Positions 40,721 to 49,924 of a stretch of DNA of 64,000 bases are shown piece by piece. Positions within the stretch are counted from its first letter, which is position 1, and each line of letters starts with the position of its first letter. The stretch comes from an uncultured Flavobacteriales bacterium (GTDB lineage Bacteria; Bacteroidota; Bacteroidia; Flavobacteriales_D; Crocinitomicaceae). The notes beneath the pieces were generated by a model. The model made no database searches, was not told the origin of the DNA, and saw only the letters and a program-made list of their open reading frames with translations. The stretch spans positions 6,184 to 70,183 of the forward strand of contig CALJKJ010000030.1 of the NCBI GenBank assembly GCA_937973685.1, given 5' to 3'. Made by a program: the position numbers and the translations under genes.

Positions 40721-42352
40721 ATGAAATTGAAATTACTTGTACTGCTTTCCCTTTGTTGGACAACTCAATCCGTTTTTTCACAAAAAGACGCACCAAAATT
40801 AGTTGTTGGTATTGTTGTCGATCAAATGTGTTACGATTATTTGTACCGCTTTTATCCCAATTTTGGCAATGGTGGTTTCAAACGATTAATGGACAAAGGT
40901 TCTCATTTTCGAAATGTCACGTACAACTATGTCCCAACATTTACTGGACCAGGACATGCATCTATTTACACAGGTACAACTCCGTCAAATCATGGAATTA
41001 TTGGAAACGATTGGTTTCACCGACCTTATAATCGCGGCGTTAATTGTGTAGACGATACAAGTGTTACTGCCTTGGGAACCCAATCGGTTGATGGACTTTG
41101 TTCTCCTCACTTTTTACGCGCCAACACGATAACCGATCAATTGCGGTTGACGTATCCATCGTCGAAAGTCATTGGGGTTTCCATCAAAGATCGCGGTGCA
41201 ATTTTGCCTGCTGGACATTTAGCAAACGGTGCTTATTGGTACGATTACAGTTCTGGGAAATTTATTTCAAGTTCTTTTTATTTCAAATCCCTACCAACTT
41301 GGGTGAACGATTTTTCAACACAACACCCAATTGCTTCTTACTTAGCTAAACCCTGGAATTTATTGAAGGATTCGTCGTGTTATTATTACAGCAAGATGGA
41401 TGATTCACCGTACGAAGTGTTGATTGCGGGTAAAAAGAAACCTATTTTCCCATATGCGTTATCTGAGTTGCCTTTTGACCAGCAATTGACCAATTTCACA
41501 GCTTTTCCTGAAGCGAATACGTACTTAACTGACTTTGCTTTTGCTGCACTTACAGCAGAATCACTTGGGAAACATGCCACAACCGATTTTTTAACAATCA
41601 GTTATTCGACACCAGATATCGCTGGACATGCATTTGGCCCGTATTCGCTGGAAATGGAAGACATGTATTTCCGCTTGGATAATGAAATTGCACGACTTTT
41701 AACAAAGTTAGACAAACAAGTAGGGAAAGGTAATTACATAGTGTTTTTAACAGCTGATCACGCTGTTGTTCCTGTTCCAGAATTATTGACAGACCATCAA
41801 TTGCCTGGAGGATATTTGTTTTTAGCAGACAAAGAAAAGGGATTGCGTGAATTATCAATACAAACTTTTCAAGTTGATGTGATAGATCGCATTGAAAACG
41901 CAAATATTTATCTCAAAAAAGCATTTCTGAATACGCCGATGACGGTTAATTACTTGAATACGTTTAAAGCAGCTATTAGTCAATGGAGTGAATCGAAATT
42001 AGTTTTAACAAAAGATGAATTACTGCAAGCTCCGGTCAATAATTGGGCAGAAATGATGCAAGCGGGATATGATCCAGAACGAAGTGGGGATTTAATTTTC
42101 ATTTTGCAACCTGGATTTTTACCCAAATCAACAGACACACCAGGAGTGCGAAAAGGGACAAGTCATGGTTCGGCATTCAACTACGATACCCATATTCCAG
42201 TTTTGTTTTATGGAAAAGATATTCCACAGCAAGAGGTGTTTACGCCTTATTCCATAACGGATATTGCTGCTACATTGGTTCATTTATTAGATGTTCAGCG
42301 TCCAAATGCAATGGTCGGTAAGCCAATGGTGGAATTATTTTTAAAACGTTGA
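40721..42352 (+). CDS. PafA-like alkaline phosphatase
   Basis: The product is 543 residues, a periplasmic enzyme with a signal peptide (1-20). The metal-binding Asp34 (VGIVVDQM) and the nucleophile Thr75 in FTGPGHASIYTG match the PafA group of phosphate-irrepressible monoesterases in the alkaline phosphatase superfamily. 'DIAGHAFGP' and 'TADHAVVP' supply further zinc ligands. PafA releases phosphate from phosphomonoesters; a diesterase (NPP-type) activity is a less likely alternative. It is followed by tRNA-Leu with its own promoter. Confidence 0.85.
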   Translation: MKLKLLVLLSLCWTTQSVFSQKDAPKLVVGIVVDQMCYDYLYRFYPNFGNGGFKRLMDKGSHFRNVTYNYVPTFTGPGHASIYTGTTPSNHGIIGNDWFHRPYNRGVNCVDDTSVTALGTQSVDGLCSPHFLRANTITDQLRLTYPSSKVIGVSIKDRGAILPAGHLANGAYWYDYSSGKFISSSFYFKSLPTWVNDFSTQHPIASYLAKPWNLLKDSSCYYYSKMDDSPYEVLIAGKKKPIFPYALSELPFDQQLTNFTAFPEANTYLTDFAFAALTAESLGKHATTDFLTISYSTPDIAGHAFGPYSLEMEDMYFRLDNEIARLLTKLDKQVGKGNYIVFLTADHAVVPVPELLTDHQLPGGYLFLADKEKGLRELSIQTFQVDVIDRIENANIYLKKAFLNTPMTVNYLNTFKAAISQWSESKLVLTKDELLQAPVNNWAEMMQAGYDPERSGDLIFILQPGFLPKSTDTPGVRKGTSHGSAFNYDTHIPVLFYGKDIPQQEVFTPYSITDIAATLVHLLDVQRPNAMVGKPMVELFLKR

Positions 42353-42425
42353 GCTAAAGTTTAACTAAAAACACGCTTTTTTGAAATTTTGTTCCCTCTA
42401 AAGTTGCACTAATAGAAAAAAAGAG

Positions 42426-42433
42426 TAATTTTG
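42426..42433 (+). promoter_or_regulatory. Possible promoter of tRNA-Leu
   Basis: TAATTTTG fits the -7 consensus 82 bases before the tRNA. An imperfect inverted repeat (TTAAGTAC...GTGCTTCTTAA) lies between it and the tRNA. Confidence 0.35.
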
Positions 42434-42514
42434 TGACCCTCAAAAGATTGGTCGAACGAGACGATTTGAGAAATTGAAATAACATTATTAAGTACCTAGC
42501 GTGCTTCTTAATAT

Positions 42515-42596
42515 GCGGATGTGGTGAAATTGGTAGACACGCTAGACTTAGGATCTAGTGCCGAGAGGTGTGCGGGTTCGAGTCCCTCCATCCGCA
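42515..42596 (+). tRNA. tRNA-Leu (anticodon TAG)
   Basis: This is an 82-base class II tRNA. The acceptor stem GCGGATG pairs with CATCCGC. The anticodon stem CTAGA/TCTAG encloses the loop CTTAGGA with TAG at 42549-42551, and a long variable arm and the T-arm GGGTTCGAGTCCC follow. CCA is not encoded. It reads CUA and, by wobble, other CUN leucine codons. A hairpin at 42603-42632 (ATGGTCT with AGACCAT, then T6) terminates it. Confidence 0.95.
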
Positions 42597-42602
42597 CTTC
42601 AG

Positions 42603-42638
42603 ATGGTCTCGTTGTTTTTCAATGAAGACCATTTTTTG
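42603..42638 (+). terminator. Terminator of tRNA-Leu
   Basis: ATGGTCT (42603-42609) pairs with AGACCAT (42626-42632) and is followed by a T6 run. Confidence 0.6.
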
Positions 42639-42667
42639 TTTGTACACAACTTATCAAAATAAAAGGA

Positions 42668-44020
42668 ATGAACGTAACTCGTCAAGAAGTTAATGCTGAA
42701 ACAGCCATTTTAACAGTGAAAGTTTCTCCTGCAGATTACCAAGGTAAAGTAAATGCATCTTTGGAGAAATACCGTAAACAAGCTAAAGTACCTGGATTTC
42801 GTCCTGGTAAAGTTCCAATGGGATTGATCCAAAAACAATATGGAAAAGGTGTTTTAGCCGAAGAAATCAATAAATTGGTTTCGGATGCTTTGTACCAACA
42901 TGTGAGTGAAAACAAATTGGACATTTTAGGAAATCCAATTCCACAAGAAGGTTCTGAAGTAAAAGGCGATTTTGATAATCCTGCTGATTTTGAATTTACG
43001 TATGAGATTGGTTATTCTCCAGCTATTCAATTGGAATTAGGAGCGAAATCAAAATACGATTATGTGAAAGTGAAAATTGATGACACTTTAATTGACAAAC
43101 AAATTGATGATTTACGTCGTCGCTATGGAAAACTTATTTCTGCTGATGCAGTAAATGATACGGACATGGTGCTTGCTCAATTTGTTGAATTGAACGAGGA
43201 TGGAACAATCAAAGAAGGCGGAATCATGCATTCTTCAACAACTTCAATGGAATTTGTAGAAGACAAAAAAGTGAAAAAATCGCTTGTAGGAAAAGTTGTT
43301 GGTGATAAAATCACTATTTCAGCTTCATCAATTACAAGAGGTGACCGCGATAAAGCAGCAATGTTAGGTATCAAAGAAGAAGAGTTGGCAAACCATTCGG
43401 ATAGTTACCAAATGACGATTAACGATATCAAACGCATGGAGTTGGCTGAATTAAACCAAGAGTTGTTTGATAAGTTATTTGGAGAAGGAGCAATCGATTC
43501 AGAGAAAGCATTGCGTGAGCGCATTGCAGCTGATTTGGATCAAATGTTTGCAACTGATTCAGACCGTTTATTGACAAGATCTATTTACCGTGATTTAGTT
43601 GAAAAAACGCCAGTTGCATTGCCAAATGAATTTTTGAAAAGATGGATTCAATTGTCAAATGAGAAACCTGTTACGAAAGAACAAGTTGAGGCTGACTATG
43701 AAAACTACTCGAAAGATTTGAAATGGCAATTGATTCAAGGTCATATTTTCAAAGCAAACGATTTGAAATTAGATCAACAAGAAGCGATTGAGTTTACAAA
43801 AGGATTGATTGCGAATCAATATGCACAATATGGAATTCCGGCTCCAGAGGACAAAGAATTGATTGAACAAGCAATCAAAGCATTGTCAAATAAAGAAGAG
43901 TCAACTCGTATTTATGATATGTTAGCTGAAAATAAATTGACACAGTTCTTTAAAAGCACGGTTAAATTGACGAACAAAGAAGTTGCTTACGACACGTTTG
44001 TTGAAATGGCATCGAAATAA
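42668..44020 (+). CDS. tig: Trigger factor
   Basis: The product is the 450-residue ribosome-associated chaperone and peptidyl-prolyl isomerase. The N-terminal ribosome-binding domain carries PGFRPGKVP (42-50). The central region (about 150-240) is a degenerate FKBP-like domain, as is common in Bacteroidota, and the C-terminal helical chaperone region fills the rest. It acts on nascent chains at the ribosomal exit tunnel. It is monocistronic, with a terminator at 44041-44071 shared with the convergent lipoprotein gene. Confidence 0.92.
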   Translation: MNVTRQEVNAETAILTVKVSPADYQGKVNASLEKYRKQAKVPGFRPGKVPMGLIQKQYGKGVLAEEINKLVSDALYQHVSENKLDILGNPIPQEGSEVKGDFDNPADFEFTYEIGYSPAIQLELGAKSKYDYVKVKIDDTLIDKQIDDLRRRYGKLISADAVNDTDMVLAQFVELNEDGTIKEGGIMHSSTTSMEFVEDKKVKKSLVGKVVGDKITISASSITRGDRDKAAMLGIKEEELANHSDSYQMTINDIKRMELAELNQELFDKLFGEGAIDSEKALRERIAADLDQMFATDSDRLLTRSIYRDLVEKTPVALPNEFLKRWIQLSNEKPVTKEQVEADYENYSKDLKWQLIQGHIFKANDLKLDQQEAIEFTKGLIANQYAQYGIPAPEDKELIEQAIKALSNKEESTRIYDMLAENKLTQFFKSTVKLTNKEVAYDTFVEMASK

Positions 44021-44040
44021 TAAAGCACTTGAAAAAGTAA

Positions 44041-44071
44041 AAAGAGCGGTTCATTTGAATCGCTCTTTTTT
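44041..44071. terminator. Bidirectional terminator between tig and a lipoprotein gene
   Basis: AAAGAGCGGTTC (44041-44052) pairs with GAATCGCTCTTT (44057-44068), with one G-T mismatch, loop ATTT and a following T-run. Confidence 0.75.
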
Positions 44072-44633
44072 ATAATATAAAAATCGTATCAATGATTGCA
44101 ATTATCAAACAAGCAAAAGCTGTTATGATTGCAACAATACTAGCGAGTAACCACAAATATCCTTTGAAATAGTACAAATTGATTAATATCAACCCAATTA
44201 ACAAACAAAAAATTCCAATTAAAAAAATATACAAAGCACTTAAAAACCAATTGTCCCAATAGCTACCTCTTCCACTTCCTCTATAACGACTTTCTTTTAA
44301 TAGGTGTTTTGAATCTGCAATTTTTATTGGTTGATGCTGTTTGAGTTCAGGAAAATTCAACGAGTTTGTTTTGGCATCAGGTTGTATGTAATGAACAGGT
44401 TTATTTATGGCGAATATAGCGGAATCTTGTTCATTCATTGCGATTGCAGCAGAATTTCTAGGTGTGTTGATAGGAGTTGTATCAGCTGCTAATTCTTCAG
44501 GATTGACATTGAATTGTTTTATATTTTGTTGTTTATTGAAATGCCAATCAATGTAGTAGCCTCTTGTATGAACTCTTTTGGTTATTGTACAACCAACGAG
44601 CATTAAAAGAAGGATACAAGTTATTTTATTCAT
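44070..44633 (-). CDS. Lipoprotein with CTITKR/GYYIDW motif and two C-terminal membrane helices
   Basis: The product is 187 residues. A lipoprotein signal (LMLVGC, Cys15) is followed directly by 'TITKRVHTRGYYIDWH', a signature seen at the mature N-terminus of a Bacteroidota lipoprotein group. A low-complexity polar middle and two hydrophobic helices (about 130-155 and 160-185) follow. It is a paralogue of the protein encoded at 45518-46111, with the same three-part layout. A barrel-protein gene lies between the two, 7 bases away on each side, so the three form one minus-strand unit. Function unknown. Confidence 0.72.
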   Translation of the reverse strand: MNKITCILLLMLVGCTITKRVHTRGYYIDWHFNKQQNIKQFNVNPEELAADTTPINTPRNSAAIAMNEQDSAIFAINKPVHYIQPDAKTNSLNFPELKQHQPIKIADSKHLLKESRYRGSGRGSYWDNWFLSALYIFLIGIFCLLIGLILINLYYFKGYLWLLASIVAIITAFACLIIAIIDTIFIL

Positions 44634-44640
44634 GTTACAA

Positions 44641-45510
44641 TTAGAAATTATACCACAAACCTAAACCAAATGTCAAAGTAGAAAATGAGATGGTTGGTGT
44701 TCCGTGGTTTAATACTGGATCAATTTTGTGAGATAAATACAAACTTTTTGCAAGGTTTATTTCCAAAGAGATTGCTTTCAAATTGTCTAAGTACCAAGTG
44801 ACTCCTTGTCCAAAAGATAATTGCACACTTGATAAATTAGTAGGAATTGAAACTTCTTTCGGATAGATCCAACCTCCATTTACTTGCATTGTATCATTGA
44901 CATCAAATGGAATGGAAGTCGATATGTGTTGGTATTGAAGTCCAACTGGCAAATAAAATGCATTGTTTTTATTTTCTGCTTTGTAATGATACAAATAACG
45001 CGCGCCGAATTGGATTGTTTTGAATTCGTTTGTATTGATATTCATTGAAGCTGAACCTCCCAAATAATGCTGCTGATTAAAGTACTTTCCAACTGAAATC
45101 ATAAAGTTACTTGTCAATCCCAAAAAAGCGCGTTGATTTAAAAAATAATTATCAGCTTGAAAAGATTGACTATTAAGGTTGATCATGTCAAGTGATAGCC
45201 CTGCATTAAAGCCAATTGCATTGTCTTTTCTTTCGTAGATTTTTTGTGTTTTTTTCTTTTTAATTGGAATCACTACATTTTCTTCAAAAAATTGGTATTC
45301 CTCGCGACCAAACGTATATTTTCGACCAAATAAATCCTTGAAAACGATAACACCACTATTCGAATCCAATGATAGAATTTCTCCTTTCATGATAACTCCC
45401 GTTTTTAAGTGAATGATGTCATAGATGTTAAATTGACTACTATCAATTTGTGAGTGACTTCTTGTGCTGAACAACAAGAAAAATAAAATGCAAAGTGTTT
45501 GAAATTTCAT
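44641..45510 (-). CDS. Outer-membrane beta-barrel protein with N-terminal Sm-like module
   Basis: This 289-residue protein has a signal peptide (1-20). A short 'IIHLKTGVIMKGEILSLD' strand pair (about 31-48), reminiscent of an Sm/SH3-like fold, precedes a predicted barrel of alternating strands ending in FGLGLWYNF, with the terminal Phe typical of outer-membrane proteins. It is flanked by two paralogous lipoprotein genes at 7-base spacing, suggesting one complex at the outer membrane. I do not know its substrate or role. Confidence 0.7.
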   Translation of the reverse strand: MKFQTLCILFFLLFSTRSHSQIDSSQFNIYDIIHLKTGVIMKGEILSLDSNSGVIVFKDLFGRKYTFGREEYQFFEENVVIPIKKKKTQKIYERKDNAIGFNAGLSLDMINLNSQSFQADNYFLNQRAFLGLTSNFMISVGKYFNQQHYLGGSASMNINTNEFKTIQFGARYLYHYKAENKNNAFYLPVGLQYQHISTSIPFDVNDTMQVNGGWIYPKEVSIPTNLSSVQLSFGQGVTWYLDNLKAISLEINLAKSLYLSHKIDPVLNHGTPTISFSTLTFGLGLWYNF

Positions 45511-45517
45511 AATGAAG

Positions 45518-46111
45518 TTAACCGAAAAGTAAAAAAACTAAAAGTGTAAATAATAAAATCAGAAGACTAGCAATTAATGCTCCTGCTCCAATTATTACGA
45601 ATAATAGTGCAAATAAAGCTAACAGATCATCTGAAACTAAAAAAATCAACAGTATACCTATTCCCAAAACGAATGCGCCAACAAGTAGTAAAATCAATCC
45701 GGTTCTTAATAACTCTAATGTTCTTGTTCCACCAACGAATTGATTATCAGTTGTACGAAGTTGTCCTGTCATTTTTTTTATTGGTTTCACTATCTTTTTT
45801 ACAAGACTAACATTCACTGGTTTTTTTGTAATGAATGCTGTTTTTTCAACTGAATTGTTATATTGAGTTGTTAAGACACCTGAATCGGATTCAGAAAAAT
45901 GCGTTTCAAATTTGGGTTGATCTGTTGTTAATTCATTTGTTGATTCAGCAATTATTGTTATATCTTCTTTAATTGGAGTGGTTTTTGTGACTTGAATAGA
46001 TCGCAATGAATTCGATTTCCAATCTATATAATATCCTGGTTGATGTAATCTTTTGGTCACGGTACAACCAATAAGCACAAGTAAACTAAGAATTAAAAAC
46101 AGGTATTTCAT
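45518..46111 (-). CDS. Lipoprotein paralogue with CTVTKR/GYYIDW motif
   Basis: The product is 197 residues: a lipobox LVLIGC (Cys16), then 'TVTKRLHQPGYYIDWK', a Ser/Thr-rich linker (about 35-125) and a very hydrophobic C-terminus (about 135-197) made of two or three membrane helices. It has the same layout as the product of 44070-44633, though the linkers do not align. It is the first gene of the three-gene unit. The combination of a lipid anchor and integral helices would place it in the inner membrane or bridging the periplasm; this is unusual and unresolved. Confidence 0.72.
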   Translation of the reverse strand: MKYLFLILSLLVLIGCTVTKRLHQPGYYIDWKSNSLRSIQVTKTTPIKEDITIIAESTNELTTDQPKFETHFSESDSGVLTTQYNNSVEKTAFITKKPVNVSLVKKIVKPIKKMTGQLRTTDNQFVGGTRTLELLRTGLILLLVGAFVLGIGILLIFLVSDDLLALFALLFVIIGAGALIASLLILLFTLLVFLLFG

Positions 46112-46198
46112 CAGCTATTTTTTTTGCAATTTACAAATTATTTTTTGTTACCTTTTAATGCTATGAAGTTATAAAAGTAACATTCAAAAGAGTTAATC

Positions 46199-46744
46199 AT
46201 GAAAAAATCAATGCGAATACTACTGACAATTTGTGTGTCATTTTTATTTTCTTTTCAGTTGTTAAAAGAAAACGAAGTGATTTCATTTCATGTAAATCCA
46301 ACAGGAAACGAAGACGTTGTTCCTTCATTTGCAGAACAAGAGACAAAATTTATCAGCTATTTGAATTCACAACGCGTAAAACGTAAGTTAAAACCTTTGC
46401 GTATGAATAGTCAACTAATGAAAGCTGCTCGTTATCATGCAGCAGATATGGCAACTGAAGGTTATTTTAATCACGATACCCATAATATAATCAAGGGAAA
46501 AACTATTAAAACAATGAGCACATTTGATCGGGTGGCAAAATTTTATCCTGGTTTTACAAATTGTGAAAACATTGCAGCAGGAAGTAACGATTATATAGGT
46601 GTTTATAATCAATGGTTCAATAGTTCAGGACACAAAGAAAACATGTTTAACGCCACATCTGATATTATTGGAGTTGGTTGTTATTACGACGAAAAAAGTC
46701 CTTTTGGCTTTTATTGGGTGATGAATGGAGGAGTTAGTCAATAA
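46199..46744 (+). CDS. CAP-domain (SCP/PR1-like) exported protein
   Basis: This 181-residue protein has a signal peptide (1-22) and a CAP domain (about 45-178). Landmarks are 'LNSQRVKRKLKPLRMNSQL', AARYHAADMA and HD of FNHDTH, CENIAAG, 'QWFNSSGHKENMFN' and a final YWVMNGG strand. The His and Glu residues of the CAP cavity are present. Bacterial CAP proteins are secreted and mostly of unknown activity, with some lipid binding or protease reports. The gene is monocistronic and diverges from the lipoprotein unit. Confidence 0.86.
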   Translation: MKKSMRILLTICVSFLFSFQLLKENEVISFHVNPTGNEDVVPSFAEQETKFISYLNSQRVKRKLKPLRMNSQLMKAARYHAADMATEGYFNHDTHNIIKGKTIKTMSTFDRVAKFYPGFTNCENIAAGSNDYIGVYNQWFNSSGHKENMFNATSDIIGVGCYYDEKSPFGFYWVMNGGVSQ

Positions 46745-46817
46745 TACGATCATGTAAATCCTATTCAGTCATTTTGTCACGTTTTTTTTTCGGTTTGTTT
46801 TTTGATTGAATAGAAAT

Positions 46818-47612
46818 ATGATTGAAAAAAAATACCCATTTGGAATAGCAGCGGAGGCAATCGTTTATCCGATACTGTTACTCATGGTTATGTGGGTGGT
46901 GTTTTTAGCAGAACTTACAACAGATTTACCAATCATTTCACTTGGTGTTAAGCCGCATGCTTGGTCGCATTGGTATGGACTTATTTTCATGCCATTGATT
47001 CATGATAATACTGATTTCGGGCACATTGTAAATAATTCATTCCCTGTATTTGTGTTGCTTGCAGCATTGATTTATTATTACCGAGAAGTTGCACTTCAAG
47101 TTTTCACATTGGTTTGGCTTATGTCGGGATTAACCATTTGGTTATTTGCCGCACCAACTGGTGGAAATCACATCGGCATGAGCGGAGTAATTTATGGTTT
47201 GTTTGGCTTTTTATTTATTTCCGGTTTTTTCCGAAATTACCGACCTCTTCAAGTTATTTCGTTGGGTGTAGCCTTGTTTTATGGCAGTATGATTTGGGGG
47301 ATTTTCCCGCAAGAAACAAAGGTGTCTTGGGAAGGCCATTTTGCCGGATTTTTAACAGGTTGCGTCTTAGCGGTTATTTACAGAAAGTTAGGACCTGTTC
47401 GACCGAAATATACCTATGAAATTGAAAAAGAATTGGGAATTGAACCACCCGATTTTGAAGGGATGTGGAACGAACAACAAGCGCTTGCGTTGGAAAAACA
47501 GTTAGCAGAATTAGCACAAAAACAACAACAGGCGTTACACATTGTTTATCATTACAAAGGGCAAGCTGATACAATGCCTAGAGTAACACCTCCGGACGAA
47601 AACGAGTCGTAA
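46818..47612 (+). CDS. Rhomboid family intramembrane serine protease
   Basis: With the ATG at 46818 the product is 264 residues; a TTG four codons earlier is less likely. Six membrane helices contain the catalytic dyad: Ser122 in HIGMSGVIYG and His174 in SWEGHFAGF. FGHIVNNSFPVF replaces the usual 'HxxxN' helix 2 motif with His69 and Asn72-Asn73. A cytoplasmic tail rich in Gln and Glu (about 195-264) follows. Rhomboids cleave membrane proteins within their helices. The 3' end overlaps the convergent sixA-like gene by 35 bases. Confidence 0.87.
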   Translation: MIEKKYPFGIAAEAIVYPILLLMVMWVVFLAELTTDLPIISLGVKPHAWSHWYGLIFMPLIHDNTDFGHIVNNSFPVFVLLAALIYYYREVALQVFTLVWLMSGLTIWLFAAPTGGNHIGMSGVIYGLFGFLFISGFFRNYRPLQVISLGVALFYGSMIWGIFPQETKVSWEGHFAGFLTGCVLAVIYRKLGPVRPKYTYEIEKELGIEPPDFEGMWNEQQALALEKQLAELAQKQQQALHIVYHYKGQADTMPRVTPPDENES

Positions 47613-48054
47613 TTAGTGCTGTTTCTTGACTTAAAAGTGCCCAATCTTCTAATTCAATTTGCAATTGAATAAAACCAGCAGTTTGAAGTACGCATAATTC
47701 GCCACTTAGTATGCTTGCCAATTCAGAAATACCTTCGTTGTGACCAATGATCGTAATCGTTTTACCGTTCTGTTGTGCAATAAATTGCTTTAATTCCGAA
47801 CAAGATGCCAAATATAGTTCGTCAAAAAAATCAATGTGACAAGCAGTTGTATCGGTAATAAATGCAGCAGTTTCTTTTGTTCGAGCAGCTGTCGAACAAA
47901 ATACATTACCCAATTGAATACCATTTTCTTGCAGAAAAGCAGCTAATATTTCAGCTTGTTCGCGACCTTTCGGCATAAGCTCTCGGTCAAAATCACGACC
48001 ACTTTTTGATTGCGTTTCCGTTTTCGCATGCCGAATTAAATTTAATTGTAACAT
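47578..48054 (-). CDS. SixA-like histidine phosphatase
   Basis: The product is 158 residues from the ATG at 48054; a TTG at 48072 is an alternative. The histidine phosphatase motif LIRHAKTE is at the N-terminus, with 'FCSTAARTKETA' (second Arg) and ITIIGHNEG (second His) following in order. SixA removes phosphate from phosphohistidine proteins such as HPr-like carriers; other members act on small phosphoesters. It is cytoplasmic and converges on the rhomboid gene. Confidence 0.84.
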   Translation of the reverse strand: MLQLNLIRHAKTETQSKSGRDFDRELMPKGREQAEILAAFLQENGIQLGNVFCSTAARTKETAAFITDTTACHIDFFDELYLASCSELKQFIAQQNGKTITIIGHNEGISELASILSGELCVLQTAGFIQLQIELEDWALLSQETALITTRFRPEVLL

Positions 48055-48148
48055 CTGTTTTATTTTTCCCAACCTTTTTCAAAGATAGTTCGTTATTGAA
48101 TGCTGTGAGTGATAAACTTTTAGTAATTTTTACAAGCATTTAAAGAAA

Positions 48149-48730
48149 ATGGATCAAATTCACTTAAGCGGAATATTAAATCAATGTTTGAAACAGGACA
48201 GAAAAGCGCAAAAAGCGTTGTATGAAATCTGTTACAAACAATTCATTCGCTTGTGTATGACCTATAATTCGAATCACGAAGATGCTCGCTTTGCCTTGAA
48301 TAATGGATTTCTGAAAATCATCAAAGGCTTGGAATCGGTTGATCACAATAATTTGAATTTTTATTCGTGGGCGAAACGCATCATCGTTAATTCACTCATT
48401 GACGACTACAGACGTAATAAAAATCATGCGGAGCTCATCGTTACGAAAGATACGGAAAGCGCTATTGAATTCCATGCAACGCCTGCTGTCAATGAAGCCG
48501 ATGCGCGTTTGAGTTACAACGAAATTATGAGCTTATTAAAAACAATCCCACCTATTAGTGCTCACGTGTTCACGCTTTATGTGATAGATGGTTACAACCA
48601 CCGCGAAATTGGCGAATTGCTCGAAATTACAGAGGGAACGTCAAAATGGCATTTGTCAACTGCTCGTAAATTATTGCGTGATCGCTTACAAATGATGGAA
48701 CAACAAACGGAAAAACAATTCAATTTATGA
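48149..48730 (+). CDS. ECF-type RNA polymerase sigma factor
   Basis: This 193-residue protein has sigma region 2 (about 25-95, with 'FYSWAKRIIVNSLIDDYRR') and region 4 (about 130-185, with 'YVIDGYNHREIGELLEITEG' and the recognition helix TSKWHLSTARK). No region 3 is present, as in group IV sigma factors. The stop overlaps the start of the next gene (ATGA), whose product has a single membrane helix and would be the natural anti-sigma factor. The regulon cannot be read here. Confidence 0.9.
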   Translation: MDQIHLSGILNQCLKQDRKAQKALYEICYKQFIRLCMTYNSNHEDARFALNNGFLKIIKGLESVDHNNLNFYSWAKRIIVNSLIDDYRRNKNHAELIVTKDTESAIEFHATPAVNEADARLSYNEIMSLLKTIPPISAHVFTLYVIDGYNHREIGELLEITEGTSKWHLSTARKLLRDRLQMMEQQTEKQFNL

Positions 48731-49902
48731 AAGAGATTCGCAATTATTCGGATAAAGAATTGGATGAATTATTTCGTGAAGCACACGATGCAACGGAACT
48801 GTCATCGGACTTTCAACCTGAATTTTGGGATGAGATGGAAATGCTCTTGCCTGAAAAGAAACAAAAGAGAAGAGCAGGTATGTTTTGGTGGACTAGTGCA
48901 GCAATTCTTGTAGTAGCGGTTGGATACTTTATTAGAACTGCTGAGCAACCTAATACTTCATCTCAGAACAAGCAAATCGCTCTAAAAACTAACCTAAAAA
49001 ACAAGGTTTTAACTCAAGATAAACAAACGAACAATAACAAAGAAATACCTACAACCAAACAACAAAAGCAAGCTAGCATCGGTCAACTTGTGCAAAAACG
49101 AATGGTGAATCACCAAATGCAAACAATACAAGTTGACATGCAAGTACTTGAAAACGTTGATGTGCCTAATGTTGAGCCAAAACAAATCACGATTGATCCT
49201 GTTGACATTAAAAACAACCTTACAAACGTTACTTTACCAATCTACAATGATACGTTCATGCGATTGAAAGTTATTGAACCTGTAATGAATACTGCTCAAT
49301 TGATTGCCAGCAAAAAATATTCCTATTCCCCTCGATGCTATGTGCAAGTGGGAGCAGGTATTGGGAAGTCATACCAAACGGACGTTTTCAATAAATCAAA
49401 CAACTTGAGACAACTGGCTATTGGAGCTGGTTTGTTAAAACAAATGAATGGGATGCAACTTACTGCTGGTATACAATTACGTTCGGAATTTCTTTCGAAC
49501 ATCCAATGGACAGAGCCTTTGACAACGAATTCATACAAACTGGGGCAAGCAAAACAAATTTATTCGTTCGATTTTCCACTTTCAATTGGTGCAGTTTTAC
49601 CAAGAAACCAGCAATTAGCATTTACAATTACACCAGGAATTCAGTCGTTTTATGTTGGTAGTTCATCGATTATCACCAATAACGAAGTAACTGCTCGCGA
49701 ACAAAAAGTGGAGACCTTGCAACATACGAAAAGTCTTACCATGGAAATGGGTTTATGTTATTCGTATGCAATAAGACGTTCGCTTTTATTGGGAGGACAG
49801 GTAAATGTAGATGTTATTCGGCCGTTTAATTTGAATTATTATGCCGGAAAACAAGTAGCTTTCCCAATAAACGGTCAATTGTATATTCGTAAATTGTTTT
49901 AA
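48727..49902 (+). CDS. Putative anti-sigma factor fused to a beta-barrel-like domain
   Basis: The product is 391 residues. The N-terminal ~50 residues are acidic and cytoplasmic-like ('KELDELFREAHDATELSS', then FWDEMEMLLPEKKQKR). A single membrane helix follows (about 52-68), then a polar Gln/Asn/Lys linker (75-200) and a C-terminal domain (about 215-391) of alternating amphipathic strands ending in LYIRKLF, resembling an outer-membrane barrel-like domain. It overlaps the ECF sigma gene by 4 bases. Binding of sigma by the N-terminus is inferred from position. No zinc-binding anti-sigma motif is seen. Confidence 0.65.
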   Translation: MKEIRNYSDKELDELFREAHDATELSSDFQPEFWDEMEMLLPEKKQKRRAGMFWWTSAAILVVAVGYFIRTAEQPNTSSQNKQIALKTNLKNKVLTQDKQTNNNKEIPTTKQQKQASIGQLVQKRMVNHQMQTIQVDMQVLENVDVPNVEPKQITIDPVDIKNNLTNVTLPIYNDTFMRLKVIEPVMNTAQLIASKKYSYSPRCYVQVGAGIGKSYQTDVFNKSNNLRQLAIGAGLLKQMNGMQLTAGIQLRSEFLSNIQWTEPLTTNSYKLGQAKQIYSFDFPLSIGAVLPRNQQLAFTITPGIQSFYVGSSSIITNNEVTAREQKVETLQHTKSLTMEMGLCYSYAIRRSLLLGGQVNVDVIRPFNLNYYAGKQVAFPINGQLYIRKLF

Positions 49903-49924
49903 AACAACCTATTACTTAAAGTAG

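Noticed and set aside
41598..41903. Frames opposite or inside the PafA-like gene (also 40753-41031 and 41098-41349)
   Set aside because: Shadows of a gene with intact catalytic motifs.
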